The position numbers and the translations under genes were made by a program. The notes below the pieces were generated by a model. It did not search any database. It had not been told where the DNA came from and was given only the letters and a program-made list of their open reading frames with translations. Positions 8,640-18,346 of a DNA stretch of 64,000 nucleotides are shown here, in pieces (the stretch's first letter is position 1; each line of letters opens with the position of its first letter). The stretch comes from Sarcina sp034439435 (GTDB lineage Bacteria > Bacillota > Clostridia > Clostridiales > Clostridiaceae), in NCBI RefSeq assembly GCF_034439435.1, contig NZ_JAPCKJ010000001.1, positions 744,001-808,000 of the forward strand, written 5' to 3'.

Positions 8640-9668
8640 TTAGTATCCAAATTCTTTCTTTTTAGCTAAGAAATCTTCGTAACTATTAGTGAAATAGTGT
8701 TTATTATCTGATGGATTTAATAAGTAATATATGTAGTCTGTTTTAGCTGGTCTTATTGCAGCTAAAAGTGAAGGTTTTCCTGGATTGCATATTGGTCCAA
8801 CTGGAATTCCTTTAATTTTATATGTATTATATGGTGAATCTACTTTTAAATCCTTATAAAGCACTGTATCCTTATGCTCTCCTAAAGCATATAAGACCGT
8901 TGCATCAATTTGTAATGGCATTCCTTTTTCTAATCTGTTGTATATAACAGATGCTATTTCAGGACGCTCACTATCATCTCTAGCTTCTTTTTCAATCATA
9001 GAGGCTATAGTTACATATTTCTCATACTCTTCATTTGGAATTGTAATGCCTAATTCACTCTGTATCTCACTCATTACTTGCTCAAACCTATTTAACATCA
9101 TCTCAACAACTTGAGTTGGTGTTGTACCTTTAGGAAATGTATATGTATCTGGGAATAAGAATCCTTCTAATTCATATTTTCTTTCCTTATTAGGTTTTAT
9201 AAATGATGGTAATGGATACTCTTTAACTGCCTTTATAAACTCCTCTTTAGTGCATACTCCACTTTCTTCTAACTTATTAGCTATATCATCAACTGTATAG
9301 CCTTCTGGAAATGTTACCTTAGCTTCTGATACTTTTCCCTCAGTTAATACACTTATAAAGTCTGACAAGTTTATATCACTACTAACAGTATATGTTCCTG
9401 GTTTTATACTTTCTTTTACATCATTAAACTTTATGTATATCTTAGAAAAGAATGAACTTCTAAGTATATCCTCATTATTTAATCTCTGAAAAAGACCATG
9501 AAGCGATTCTCCATTCTCAACCTTAAATGTTATGGTTGAATTGTTAGACTCTAAAGGGTTCTTTTTTATCGAGTTATATTTTACTATAAATACAGCTAAG
9601 TTAATCAAAAGTAAAATTAAAAATATAGCTATTAAAGCCATACTTTTAGAGCTTTTTAGCTTTTTCAC
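8640..9668 (-). CDS. mltG: Endolytic transglycosylase MltG
   Basis: Cuts nascent glycan strands and limits their length. One N-terminal TM helix (residues 10-30) is followed by a LysM-like region and the YceG catalytic domain. The catalytic Glu lies in TIASMIEKEARDD, followed by ASVIYNRLEKGMPLQIDATVLYA, the family hallmark. Start is GTG at 9668 with AGGGGG upstream. 342 aa, normal. It sits 15 bases before the methyltransferase gene. Confidence 0.95.
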   Translation of the reverse strand: MKKLKSSKSMALIAIFLILLLINLAVFIVKYNSIKKNPLESNNSTITFKVENGESLHGLFQRLNNEDILRSSFFSKIYIKFNDVKESIKPGTYTVSSDINLSDFISVLTEGKVSEAKVTFPEGYTVDDIANKLEESGVCTKEEFIKAVKEYPLPSFIKPNKERKYELEGFLFPDTYTFPKGTTPTQVVEMMLNRFEQVMSEIQSELGITIPNEEYEKYVTIASMIEKEARDDSERPEIASVIYNRLEKGMPLQIDATVLYALGEHKDTVLYKDLKVDSPYNTYKIKGIPVGPICNPGKPSLLAAIRPAKTDYIYYLLNPSDNKHYFTNSYEDFLAKKKEFGY

Positions 9669-9690
9669 AGTAGTACCCCCTTATATTTAA

Positions 9691-9718
9691 AGATAAATGG
9701 CCGGGAAGCCATTTATCT
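9691..9718 (-). terminator. Hairpin downstream of typA
   Basis: A perfect 11-bp stem (AGATAAATGGC/GCCATTTATCT) with a 6-nt loop lies between typA and mltG. The U-run is poor (UUUAAAUAUAA), so termination may be partial and allow mltG read-through. Confidence 0.6.
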
Positions 9719-9818
9719 AATTATAAAACTTTTTTTAATAAAAACAAACTTGTTTTACTAAATTTTGTTTATATAAACAAAGTTATTTTCTCAAAATTTA
9801 TCTACAAATTCGATTTAA

Positions 9819-11648
9819 TTATTTTTTACTTCTGTTTATTGCTCTCTTTCTCTCAGCACTATCTAAAATTCTTTTTCTCATTCTTACACTTACTGGAGTA
9901 ACTTCAACTAACTCATCATTGTTTATGAACTCTAAACATTGCTCTAGTGACATTTGTCTTACTGGAGTTAATTTTAAAGCGTCATCAGCTCCTGATGATC
10001 TTGTGTTAGTTAATTGTTTTTTCTTACAGATATTAACATCTATGTCATCTGCTCTTGAACATTCTCCACAAACCATTCCAGCATAAACCTCTGTACCTGG
10101 TTCTATGAATAAAGTTCCTCTTTCTTGAGCATTGAATAATCCATATGTAACAGCTTCTCCAGATTCAAATACTACGATTGATCCTCTACTTCTTCCTGGG
10201 ATTTCTCCTTTGTATTTTTCAAATCCATCAAATACATGGTTCATTATTCCGTTACCCTTTGTATCTGTCATGAATTCATTTCTGAATCCTATAAGACCTC
10301 TTGCTGGTACTCTGAACTCTAATCTTGAGTATCCATTTACTGCTGAAGTCATGTTTACCATCTCAGCTTTTCTTGGTCCTAATTTTTCCATAACAGGTCC
10401 CATGAATTCTTCTGGAACGTCTATAGTTAAGTGCTCCATTGGCTCAACCTTAACGCCATCTTCAATTTTAGTTATAACGTTTGGCTTAGAAACTTGGAAC
10501 TCAAATCCTTCTCTTCTCATAGTTTCTATAAGTATTGAAAGGTGTAATTCTCCTCTACCACTTACCTCGAAACAGTCTGGAGTTATTTCATTTACTCTTA
10601 AACTTACGTTAGTTTCTAACTCTTTTAATAATCTATCTCTTAAGTGTCTTGAAGTTACGAAATCCCCTTCTTTACCAGCAAATGGTGAATCATTAACCAT
10701 GAAGTTCATGTTTAATGTAGGCTCGTCTATTTTAACAAATGGTAATCCTTCTGGATTTTGTGCATCTGTTATAGTTTCTCCAATATTTACATCAGATATA
10801 CCACTTACTGCAACTATATCTCCTAATTGAGCTTCATCAACTTCTACTCTCTTTAATCCATCATGAGTATAAAGACTTGATATTTTGAATTTAGTCACAG
10901 TTCCATCTTGTCTTACAACAGCCGCTTGTTGGTTTTTCTTAGCTGTTCCTCTAGTTATTTTACCGATAGCTATTTTACCAACATACTCACTTGAGTCTAA
11001 AGTCGTAACTAACATTTGTAAGCTATCTTCTATTGAACCCTTTGGTGATTCAACTTTTTCAATTATAGTATCGAATAAGTCTTTCATGTTATCTTTTGGT
11101 TCATCTATATTAATTGTAGCTACTCCATCTCTAGCTGAAGCATAAACTATTGGGAAATCTAATTGCTCATCGTCTGCTCCAAGTTCTAAGAATAATTCAA
11201 ATATTTCATCTATAACTTCTTCTGGTCTAGCGTCTGGCTTGTCAATTTTGTTTATAACAACTATTGGTTTTAATCCTAACTCAAGAGCTTTTCTTAAAAC
11301 GAATTTTGTTTGAGGCATAGCCCCTTCATATGAGTCTACTACAAGTAAAACACTTTCAACCATTTTAAGTACACGTTCAACTTCTCCACCGAAGTCAGCG
11401 TGTCCTGGTGTATCTATTATATTTATTTTAACTCCATTATAGTGAACAGCAGTGTTCTTTGAAAGGATAGTGATTCCTCTTTCTTTTTCTAGATCGTTTG
11501 AGTCCATTACTCTTTCTTCAATTTTTTCGTTTGTTCTAAAAACGTTACTTTGTCTTAATAATGCGTCAACTAAAGTTGTTTTACCATGGTCAACGTGGGC
11601 GATTATAGCTATATTTCTAATGTCATTTCTTATGAATTCGTTACTCAT
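9819..11648 (-). CDS. typA: Ribosome-associated GTPase TypA/BipA
   Basis: Translation-factor GTPase that binds the 70S ribosome and supports ribosome assembly and stress growth. The G-domain shows AHVDHGKTTL (G1), DTPGHADFGGE (G3) and NKIDKPDARP (G4). EF-G-like domains follow and the BipA-specific C-terminus ends in basic residues. The start is placed at MSNEFIRNDIRN (11648), preceded by GGAGGAA. About 609 aa, as expected. Confidence 0.97.
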   Translation of the reverse strand: MSNEFIRNDIRNIAIIAHVDHGKTTLVDALLRQSNVFRTNEKIEERVMDSNDLEKERGITILSKNTAVHYNGVKINIIDTPGHADFGGEVERVLKMVESVLLVVDSYEGAMPQTKFVLRKALELGLKPIVVINKIDKPDARPEEVIDEIFELFLELGADDEQLDFPIVYASARDGVATINIDEPKDNMKDLFDTIIEKVESPKGSIEDSLQMLVTTLDSSEYVGKIAIGKITRGTAKKNQQAAVVRQDGTVTKFKISSLYTHDGLKRVEVDEAQLGDIVAVSGISDVNIGETITDAQNPEGLPFVKIDEPTLNMNFMVNDSPFAGKEGDFVTSRHLRDRLLKELETNVSLRVNEITPDCFEVSGRGELHLSILIETMRREGFEFQVSKPNVITKIEDGVKVEPMEHLTIDVPEEFMGPVMEKLGPRKAEMVNMTSAVNGYSRLEFRVPARGLIGFRNEFMTDTKGNGIMNHVFDGFEKYKGEIPGRSRGSIVVFESGEAVTYGLFNAQERGTLFIEPGTEVYAGMVCGECSRADDIDVNICKKKQLTNTRSSGADDALKLTPVRQMSLEQCLEFINNDELVEVTPVSVRMRKRILDSAERKRAINRSKK

Positions 11649-11675
11649 TATATATTCCTCCAATTTTATGTGCAT

Positions 11676-11709
11676 AAAAAATTGGATACTTTTAAAGTAC
11701 CCAATTTTT
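11676..11709 (-). terminator. Terminator hairpin between rnjA and typA
   Basis: AAAAATTGGGTACTTT pairs with AAAGTATCCAATTTTT with almost no loop, and the 3' arm runs into a U-run (minus strand). It lies 28 bases before the typA start codon, so it may end rnjA or attenuate typA. Confidence 0.7.
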
Positions 11710-11803
11710 CTTTACCTTATTAGATTCTACTGTTAAGCTTGAAAAAAGTCAACACAACATTTTTACTTAAACAGTTACATTATACATTATCATCTAAATT
11801 TTT

Positions 11804-13471
11804 TTATATTTCCATTATTATTGGTAATATCATTGGTTTTCTCTTTGTTTTTTCATAAAGGAAACTTCTAAGTCCATCTCTTATGCTAGATTTCATAGTA
11901 GCCCAATCACAGATTCCTTTTTTCTCACAGTCTCTTAAGATGTCTTTTACTATTTGCTTTGCTTCATCCATTAAATCTTCTGATTCTCTTACGTAAACAA
12001 AACCTCTTGATATAATATCTGGTCCTGCTACAACTGAAGCTGTTTCCTTAGAAATAGTAACAACTACTGTAAGTATTCCATCTTGTGAAAGATGCTTTCT
12101 ATCTCTTAGAACTATATTTCCTACATCACCTACTCCAAGACCATCAACAAAGATTTGACCTGAAGTAACAGATCCATTCTTTTTAATTGAATCTCTAGTG
12201 ATTTCTATAACATCTCCATTTTCACCTATCATGAAATTCTTTTCTGGTAATCCTACATCAACAGCAAGCTCTGCATGTCTCTTAAGATGTCTGTACTCAC
12301 CATGAACTGGTAGGAAGAATTTCGGCTTTGTAAGAGCTTGCATAAGCTTTAACTCTTCTTGACAAGCATGACCTGAAACATGGACATCAGCTAATTTTCC
12401 GTATACTACCTCAGCTCCTTTTTTGAAAAGTTGATTTATAACCTTAGAAACTAACTTTTCATTTCCTGGTATAGGAGTAGCAGATAGTATTACAGTATCA
12501 CCCTCAATGATATTAACTTTTTTATGCTCTGAAGATGCCATTCTAGCTAAAGCTGACATTGGCTCTCCTTGACTTCCTGTAGTAATTATTGTAACTTGCT
12601 CACTTGGATATTTATTTATAGCATCTATACTAACGAAAGAATCCTTATCTATTGTTAAGTAACCAAGTTCTATAGCAACCTGAACTATGTTCTCCATACT
12701 TCTTCCAGAAACAGCAATCTTTCTTCCTGTCATTTCAGCAGCTTCAACGATTTGTTGTATTCTGTGGATATTTGAAGCAAATGTTGCTATTATAATTCTT
12801 CCTTTTGCCCCCATAAATATCTTCTTAAGATTTTCTCCTACAGCTCTTTCTGACATTGTATAACCTGGTCTCTCTACATTTGTAGAATCAGCCATAAGTG
12901 CTAAAACACCTTTTCTTCCTAGCTCTGCAAATCTAGCGAAATCCATTACTTCTCCGTCAGTTGGAGTATAGTCTACTTTAAAGTCACCTGTATGAAGTAC
13001 AACTCCTAATGGTGTGTGTACTGCTATAGCAACTGAGTCTGCTATACTATGATTAGTTTTTACAAATTCAACTGATGATGACTTTAATTTTATAATATCT
13101 CTTGGTTTAACTCTTATAAGTTCTGTTGTACTTAATAAACCATGTTCTTTTAATTTAGTTTCAACTATTCCTAAAGTAAGTTTTGTTCCGTAAACAGGTA
13201 CATTTAAATTTTTTAACACATATGGTAAAGCTCCAATGTGGTCCTCATGTCCATGAGTTAAAAATATTCCTCTAACTTTATCTGCATTCTTAACAAGATA
13301 TGATACATCTGGAATAACTATATCAATACCAAACATATCTTCATCTGGGAACTTAAGTCCACAGTCAACTACGATTATATCGTCCTTAAATTCGATAACA
13401 GTTAGGTTTTTACCTATCTCGTTTAAACCACCTAAAGGTATAATTTTAACCTTTAGTTTTTCACGTTTCAT
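11804..13471 (-). CDS. rnjA: Ribonuclease J
   Basis: Metallo-beta-lactamase/beta-CASP endo- and 5'-exoribonuclease for mRNA decay and rRNA maturation. The zinc motif THGHEDHIGALPY, the downstream HTGDFKVD and the beta-CASP motif C (PVHGEYRHL) are intact. The start is MKREKLKVKIIPLGG at 13471 because GAGGAGGG precedes it; an upstream in-frame extension to 13549 lacks a good RBS and runs into the fur-family gene. About 555 aa, equal to B. subtilis RNase J1. Confidence 0.95.
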   Translation of the reverse strand: MKREKLKVKIIPLGGLNEIGKNLTVIEFKDDIIVVDCGLKFPDEDMFGIDIVIPDVSYLVKNADKVRGIFLTHGHEDHIGALPYVLKNLNVPVYGTKLTLGIVETKLKEHGLLSTTELIRVKPRDIIKLKSSSVEFVKTNHSIADSVAIAVHTPLGVVLHTGDFKVDYTPTDGEVMDFARFAELGRKGVLALMADSTNVERPGYTMSERAVGENLKKIFMGAKGRIIIATFASNIHRIQQIVEAAEMTGRKIAVSGRSMENIVQVAIELGYLTIDKDSFVSIDAINKYPSEQVTIITTGSQGEPMSALARMASSEHKKVNIIEGDTVILSATPIPGNEKLVSKVINQLFKKGAEVVYGKLADVHVSGHACQEELKLMQALTKPKFFLPVHGEYRHLKRHAELAVDVGLPEKNFMIGENGDVIEITRDSIKKNGSVTSGQIFVDGLGVGDVGNIVLRDRKHLSQDGILTVVVTISKETASVVAGPDIISRGFVYVRESEDLMDEAKQIVKDILRDCEKKGICDWATMKSSIRDGLRSFLYEKTKRKPMILPIIMEI

Positions 13472-13541
13472 ATTTTCCCTCCTCTTTTTTGTAGTGATAC
13501 GCTTATGTATAAAAGAGGTTTCCTCATTTGAGAAAATTTCT

Positions 13542-13994
13542 CTATTCATTTTTACAATCCTTGCATATTCCGAAAAACTTTACTGTATGATCTAATATTT
13601 TAAAACCGTATTTAGTTTCAATTTCTTCTTCTAATTCGTCTAATAAATCCGCCTCAACTTCAAAAACTTTTCCGCATTTATTACAAACTAAGTGATGGTG
13701 TCTATGCTCTTCATCATCATGAGCAAGCTCATATCTGCTACATCCATCTTCTAAGTCTAACTTATAGATTACACCCATCTCTTCTAGAAGAATTATTGTT
13801 CTATAAACGGTAGCTAATCCAATCTCTGGACAACCTTTTTTAACCTCGTCATAAATTTCCTCAGCCGTTAAGTGCTTACCCTCATTTTGTATTATAGTAT
13901 CAACTATTGCTCTTCTTTGAGGAGTTAACTTATATCCTTTTTTCTTTAATTCTTCTTTCAAAGCATCAAAATCTACTGAAGCTATATTTGTCAT
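13542..13994 (-). CDS. Fur-family metalloregulator
   Basis: Winged-helix repressor that senses metal or peroxide. The HTH segment is LTPQRRAIVDTI...GLATVYRTIILLEEMGVI. The metal site HDDEEHRHHHLVCNKCGKVFE and two CxxC motifs (CNKC, CKDC) supply structural zinc. 150 aa, normal. Fur, Zur and PerR cannot be separated with confidence from sequence alone; the full histidine cluster resembles Fur. It ends 70 bases before the rnjA start. Confidence 0.88.
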   Translation of the reverse strand: MTNIASVDFDALKEELKKKGYKLTPQRRAIVDTIIQNEGKHLTAEEIYDEVKKGCPEIGLATVYRTIILLEEMGVIYKLDLEDGCSRYELAHDDEEHRHHHLVCNKCGKVFEVEADLLDELEEEIETKYGFKILDHTVKFFGICKDCKNE

Positions 13995-14014
13995 ATTAAA
14001 ACCTCACTTTACCG

Positions 14015-14269
14015 TTATTCTTCTTCTGCGAATAAAGTTGCATAAGCTTCTTCTATCATTTCAATTTCAAAATCATTCTCAACTGGAGCTAGAGTTTCTT
14101 CTCCATCTTCATCTTGAACAACTTGCATAGCTATAACTACATCTTCTTCACCTTCTGGTGATAATAAGAAATATTCTTTCTCTTCTATATCTAATTTAGT
14201 TACTACGTTGAATGTTGTTTCTATTCCTTCTTCATCAACTAAAACTATTGGTTGTAAATCGTTATTCAT
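14015..14269 (-). CDS. DUF1292 family protein (YrzB-like)
   Basis: Small, strongly acidic protein of 84 aa (many Glu/Asp, e.g. EEEGEE-type runs and the C-terminal ATLFAEEE). DUF1292 members sit between ruvX and the fur/mltG region in most Firmicutes, as here. The function of the family is unknown. It is 16 bases downstream of ruvX and shares its direction. Confidence 0.88.
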   Translation of the reverse strand: MNNDLQPIVLVDEEGIETTFNVVTKLDIEEKEYFLLSPEGEEDVVIAMQVVQDEDGEETLAPVENDFEIEMIEEAYATLFAEEE

Positions 14270-14285
14270 ATTAATTTCTCCTTTT

Positions 14286-14699
14286 TTACTTTGATATTCT
14301 GTCTAAGTATCCTTGTAATATATAAGTAGCCGCTATTTTGTCGACTATTTTCTTTCTCTTCGCTCTTGATAAATCCGCTTCTAACATGGCTCTATGAGCA
14401 GCAACCGTTGTAAGTCTTTCATCCCAAAACTCTATCTTACCATCAAAAGACTTTTGAATTTGTTCACATAAATTCTTAACCATCTCTCCTGAAGGTCCTA
14501 TTGTTCCATTCATGTTTTTTGGCATACCTGCAACTATAGTTTCTACTCCATACTCTTTGCATATTTTCATAACTGCTTCTACATCTTTAGTATAGCAATC
14601 TCTTTTTATAGTTGTTACACCTTGAGCAGTCCATCCAAGTGGATCACTTACCGCAACCCCTATAGTTTTACTTCCGATATCTAAACCTAAAATTCTCAT
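14286..14699 (-). CDS. ruvX: RuvX/YqgF Holliday junction resolvase-like nuclease
   Basis: RNase H-fold nuclease implicated in Holliday junction resolution and pre-16S rRNA processing. Motifs are the N-terminal LGLDIGSKTIGVAVSD, the central VAGMPKNMNG and FWDERLTTVAA carrying the second acidic residue, with KIAATYILQGYL near the end. 137 aa, standard length. It forms a run with ireB and DUF1292 as in B. subtilis yrzL-yrrK-yrzB. Confidence 0.93.
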   Translation of the reverse strand: MRILGLDIGSKTIGVAVSDPLGWTAQGVTTIKRDCYTKDVEAVMKICKEYGVETIVAGMPKNMNGTIGPSGEMVKNLCEQIQKSFDGKIEFWDERLTTVAAHRAMLEADLSRAKRKKIVDKIAATYILQGYLDRISK

Positions 14700-14719
14700 T
14701 GAATCTCCTTATATAAACG

Positions 14720-14745
14720 AAAGAGTACCCTTTCGGGCACTCTTT
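14720..14745 (-). terminator. Hairpin between ireB and ruvX
   Basis: AAAGAGTGCCC, loop GAAA, then GGGTACTCTTT on the minus strand: an 11-bp stem with one mismatch and a stable tetraloop. It begins 2 bases after the ireB stop. The tail is UCGUUUAUAU, a weak U-tract, so partial termination is likely. Confidence 0.7.
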
Positions 14746-14746
14746 G

Positions 14747-15004
14747 TTATTTTATCTCTAGATAAGATTTTATAACTTCTTCAAGTATTTCATCTCTTTC
14801 CAGTTTCCTTACTAAAGCTCTTGCCCCGTTGTAATTAGTGATGTAAGTAGGGTCACCTGAAATTAAGTATCCAACTAGCTGATTAACCGGGTTATAGCCT
14901 TTTTCCTTTAGTGAGTTGTATACATCAGTTAATATTGATTTAGTTAAGTCTCCCTTGTTCTTACTAAAATCAAACTGCATTGTGTGATCAAAATTGTTAC
15001 TCAT
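14747..15004 (-). CDS. ireB: IreB/UPF0297 family regulatory phosphoprotein
   Basis: Small protein of 85 aa containing FDHTMQFDFSK and GYNPVNQLVGYLISGDPTYIT, near-invariant UPF0297 segments. In Enterococcus IreB is a substrate of the Ser/Thr kinase IreK; the conserved threonines in the N-terminal segment are present. It lies between alaS and ruvX, the standard position. The start is ATG at 15004. The in-frame codons upstream hold no other start before a stop, even though the Shine-Dalgarno lies 21 bases away with a hairpin between. Confidence 0.92.
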   Translation of the reverse strand: MSNNFDHTMQFDFSKNKGDLTKSILTDVYNSLKEKGYNPVNQLVGYLISGDPTYITNYNGARALVRKLERDEILEEVIKSYLEIK

Positions 15005-15033
15005 AACACGCTGCTTACTAGCAGCTCACCCCC
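15005..15033 (-). promoter_or_regulatory. Hairpin inserted in the SD-to-start spacer of ireB
   Basis: On the minus strand GGGGGTGA (15026-15033) is followed at once by GCTGC-TAGTAA-GCAGC (15010-15025) and 5 bases before the ATG. Unfolded the spacer is 21 nt; folded, it shrinks to 5 nt. Confidence 0.6.
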
Positions 15034-15146
15034 TTACAGTAAATATATTTATTTTATATATCTACGTATATTATTATCTTTTAAATTAGTTTTTATTCAC
15101 GCTTTACTTTATAATTATTATAAACTATATTGGCATAAAAGTACAA

Positions 15147-17786
15147 CTATTTTACAAGTATTTCTACAACTTCTTTTGCTTTTTCTAAAGCTTTAGCTAT
15201 ATTTTCTGGATTTTTTCCACCAGCTTGAGCCATGTCAGGTCTTCCACCTCCACCGCCGCCTACAACTGATGCAACTTCTTTAATAACTTTTCCACAATGA
15301 ACTCCATTAGCTAATGAGTTCTTAGTTGCCATAGCTACTAGGTTTACTTTTCCATCATTATCACTTGCTAGAACAACTATTCCATTATTTAATTTATTTC
15401 TAACCTTATCAGCTAAATCTCTTAATGAGTTTCCATCAACATCTTTAAGCTCTGCTGTAACTAATTCAACTCCGTTTATCTCAACTTTGTTATTTAATAT
15501 GTCATCTTCAGCACCTTGAACTAATTTAGCTTTAAGTTCTGCTATTTCTTTATCTTTTTCTTTTAATTCATGAGTTTGAGCTGCTATTTTCTTAGTAATG
15601 TCTTTTTCATTACACTTAAGCATTGAAGCAGCCTCTTTAAGCATGTTGTTCTTAAGTTCCATGAATTTTAAAGCACTTATTCCAGTAACAGCCTCTATTC
15701 TTCTTATACCAGCTGCAACTCCTGATTCTGAAACTATCTTAAATAATCCAATTTCTCCTGAGTTAGCTACGTGAGTTCCTCCACATAATTCTTTTGAGAA
15801 ATCTCCAACGGCAACAACTCTTACCTTTTCAGCATATTTTTCATCAAAAAGACAAGTTGCTCCACTATTTCTAGCTTCATCTAATGACATTTCTTTTGTA
15901 TCAACTACAGCTACAGTCATTATTTTCTCATTTACTAATAATTCAACTTTTTCTAATTCTTCCTCAGTTAAAGCTGCAAAGTGAGTAAAGTCAAATCTTA
16001 ATCTTTCTTCATCAACATATGAACCTGATTGGTTTACATGATCTCCTAAAACTTCTCTTAAAGCTTCATGTAACATGTGAGTAGCAGTATGGTTTTTACA
16101 TATATTAGATCTTCTTGAAGCATCTACTGATAATTTAACCTCTTGACCTTCTTTTATACTTCCTTCTACTACTTTAATGTAGTGAACAAATTTTCCACCA
16201 ACATTCTTCTTACAATCAGTAACTATTGCCATTCCTGTTTCTGAAGTTAAGTTACCTTTATCTCCAATTTGACCTCCCATTTCAGCGTAGAATGGAGTTT
16301 TCTCTGTTAATAAGAATCCTTCTTCCCCTTCTGAAAGTTCAGCCTTGAATTCTTCGTTGCTTCCTAAAACTATAACTTTTGAATTAAGTTCTAAGTTAAC
16401 ATATCCATCAAACTCAGTAACTACTGAAGCATCAATCTTGTTTATTGGACTTTCTTCACTTCCCATGTAGCTACTTTCGCCTCTAGCATTTCTAGCTCTT
16501 TCTCTTTGCTCTTTCATTTCTTTATTAAAGTTTTCTATATCTAACTCTAATCCTTTTTCTTCTAAAATCTCTTGAGTAAGTTCTAGTGGGAATCCAAATG
16601 TATCATATAATTTGAAAGCTTTAGCTCCTGATAAAACTTTCTCATTCTTTTCTTCCATTTCTGAAATATAGCTCATAAGTATATCCATACCTGAATCTAT
16701 TGTTTCATTAAATCTTTCTTCTTCTAATTTGATTATCTTCTTAATATAATCAGCTTTTTCTTTTAATTCTGGATAAGCTTCTCCATAGTTTTCAACTACT
16801 GCATCAACCATTTCATTTAAGAATATTCCCTTAACTCCTAAAAGTCTACCATGTCTAGCAGCTCTTCTAAGAAGTCTTCTTAAAACATATCCTCTTCCTT
16901 CGTTTGAAGGTTGAACTCCATCACAGATTAAGAAAGTAACACTCTTACCATGGTCTGTTATTATTCTTAATGATACATCAGTGTTTTTATCTTCTCCATA
17001 TTTAGCATTTGTTAATTCGCATGCTTTATTTAATATGTTTTTAACTGTATCTATTTCAAAGATGTTATCAACACCTTGCATTATTGTAGCTATTCTCTCA
17101 AGACCCATTCCTGTATCTATGTTCTTTTGAGCTAACTCGTTATAGTTTCCTTCTTCATCTTTATCAAATTGAGTGAAAACTAAGTTCCAGAACTCAACTA
17201 TTCTATCAGCATCAGAAGCTTCTAAGAATTCTTCAACAGTCTCAACTTTTCCTTCTCCTCTATCGAAGTGAATTTCTGTACATGGACCACATGGACCTAC
17301 TCCGATTTCCCAGAAGTTATCATCTTTTCCTAATCTGAATATTCTGCTTGGATCTACATCTGTTTTACTAGTCCAAATGTCATAAGCTTCATCATCATTT
17401 AAGTATATTGTTACATATAACTTATCTTTAGGAATTCCTAAAGTTTCTGTTATGAACTCCCAAGCCCAAGGAATTATTTCTCCTTTAAAGTAATCTCCAA
17501 ATGAGAAGTTTCCTAACATTTCAAAGAATGTACCATGTCTTGAAGTTTTTCCAACATTCTCTATATCACCAGTTCTTATACACTTTTGGCAAGTTGTTAT
17601 TCTCTTTCTTGGTGGTTGCTCTAAGCCTGTGAAGTAAGGCTTTAAAGGTGCCATACCAGCGTTTATTAATAATAAACTCTTATCGTTTTTAGGTACTAGT
17701 GGAAATGATTGTAATCTTAAATGATCTTTGCTTTCAAAAAAGCTTAAGTATTTTTCTCTTAATTCATTTGCTCCCATGAATTTCAT
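15147..17786 (-). CDS. alaS: Alanyl-tRNA synthetase
   Basis: Charges tRNA-Ala. Class II catalytic core at the N-terminus (RTTCQKCIRTGDIENVGKTSRHGTFFEM-type motif 2 region), the editing domain HTATHMLHEALR with the second site CGGTHV, and the C-terminal C-Ala domain ending in GGGGGGRPDMAQAGG. 879 aa, full length. Start ATG at 17786 has GGAGGT upstream. A T-box leader and a sigma-A promoter precede it. Confidence 0.98.
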   Translation of the reverse strand: MKFMGANELREKYLSFFESKDHLRLQSFPLVPKNDKSLLLINAGMAPLKPYFTGLEQPPRKRITTCQKCIRTGDIENVGKTSRHGTFFEMLGNFSFGDYFKGEIIPWAWEFITETLGIPKDKLYVTIYLNDDEAYDIWTSKTDVDPSRIFRLGKDDNFWEIGVGPCGPCTEIHFDRGEGKVETVEEFLEASDADRIVEFWNLVFTQFDKDEEGNYNELAQKNIDTGMGLERIATIMQGVDNIFEIDTVKNILNKACELTNAKYGEDKNTDVSLRIITDHGKSVTFLICDGVQPSNEGRGYVLRRLLRRAARHGRLLGVKGIFLNEMVDAVVENYGEAYPELKEKADYIKKIIKLEEERFNETIDSGMDILMSYISEMEEKNEKVLSGAKAFKLYDTFGFPLELTQEILEEKGLELDIENFNKEMKEQRERARNARGESSYMGSEESPINKIDASVVTEFDGYVNLELNSKVIVLGSNEEFKAELSEGEEGFLLTEKTPFYAEMGGQIGDKGNLTSETGMAIVTDCKKNVGGKFVHYIKVVEGSIKEGQEVKLSVDASRRSNICKNHTATHMLHEALREVLGDHVNQSGSYVDEERLRFDFTHFAALTEEELEKVELLVNEKIMTVAVVDTKEMSLDEARNSGATCLFDEKYAEKVRVVAVGDFSKELCGGTHVANSGEIGLFKIVSESGVAAGIRRIEAVTGISALKFMELKNNMLKEAASMLKCNEKDITKKIAAQTHELKEKDKEIAELKAKLVQGAEDDILNNKVEINGVELVTAELKDVDGNSLRDLADKVRNKLNNGIVVLASDNDGKVNLVAMATKNSLANGVHCGKVIKEVASVVGGGGGGRPDMAQAGGKNPENIAKALEKAKEVVEILVK

Positions 17787-17929
17787 AATTCTTTACCTCC
17801 AAATTTTATGTATTTATCCTTTTGCTTCAATCTTTAATCTCTCTGTTCTTTAAAACAGATTAAAAATTCACTTAGCTCTTAGATAAGTTTTTTATTTTAT
17901 TATTAGTTTTACACACAAAAAAAGAACAT

Positions 17930-18133
17930 AAAAACAAACACCCCTAAAACTCAAGGGACGAAAGCCTATGCTCCGCGGTACCACCCTAATTATGTAAAAC
18001 TACATCACTCTAAAAAATATAGCTCAAAGATAGCTTCAACACCTCTTTTAAGAAGTTCTCACCAACCACTTCCTCTCTGGATAAAAGATAAATGCCTACT
18101 CATTCTCGTCAACGCTTTTCATTTAGTTATTAT
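17930..18133 (-). promoter_or_regulatory. T-box leader of alaS (tRNA-Ala specific)
   Basis: The T-box core AGGGTGGTACCGCGGAGC is at 17970-17987 on the minus strand. Its AGGG can pair with CGTCCCT just downstream as antiterminator; the alternative terminator is TCCCT/AGGGG followed by a U-rich stretch. The specifier is read as GCT at 18032-18034 in the context GAAGCTA, an alanine codon that fits the downstream gene. The stem I region begins near 18125. Confidence 0.92.
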
Positions 18134-18139
18134 AGGCAA

Positions 18140-18168
18140 ATTATAAGAAAAATTTCTTCACATGTCAA
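18140..18168 (-). promoter_or_regulatory. Sigma-A promoter for alaS
   Basis: Minus strand: TTGACA (18163-18168), a 17-bp spacer, then TATAAT (18140-18145), exact consensus. The predicted start near 18133 is just at the 5' end of the T-box leader. Confidence 0.85.
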
Positions 18169-18346
18169 TATAATTGCCAATTGTATGTGTATCTATTTCA
18201 TTAAAATTCCTTTATATTATATGGTAAACTTAGATATTTCACATAAATACTAAACTTTCCTTTTTGCTATGTTTCATGTAAAGGTTGATTTGTATAAAAA
18301 CATATGATAATCCTAATCACTGAAAATCTTAGCTTCATTTTAAACC

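Noticed and set aside
10132..10830. Long plus-strand open frame opposite typA
   Set aside because: It is the antisense shadow of a strongly conserved GTPase, has no RBS and its translation is low-complexity Ser/Pro/Ile.
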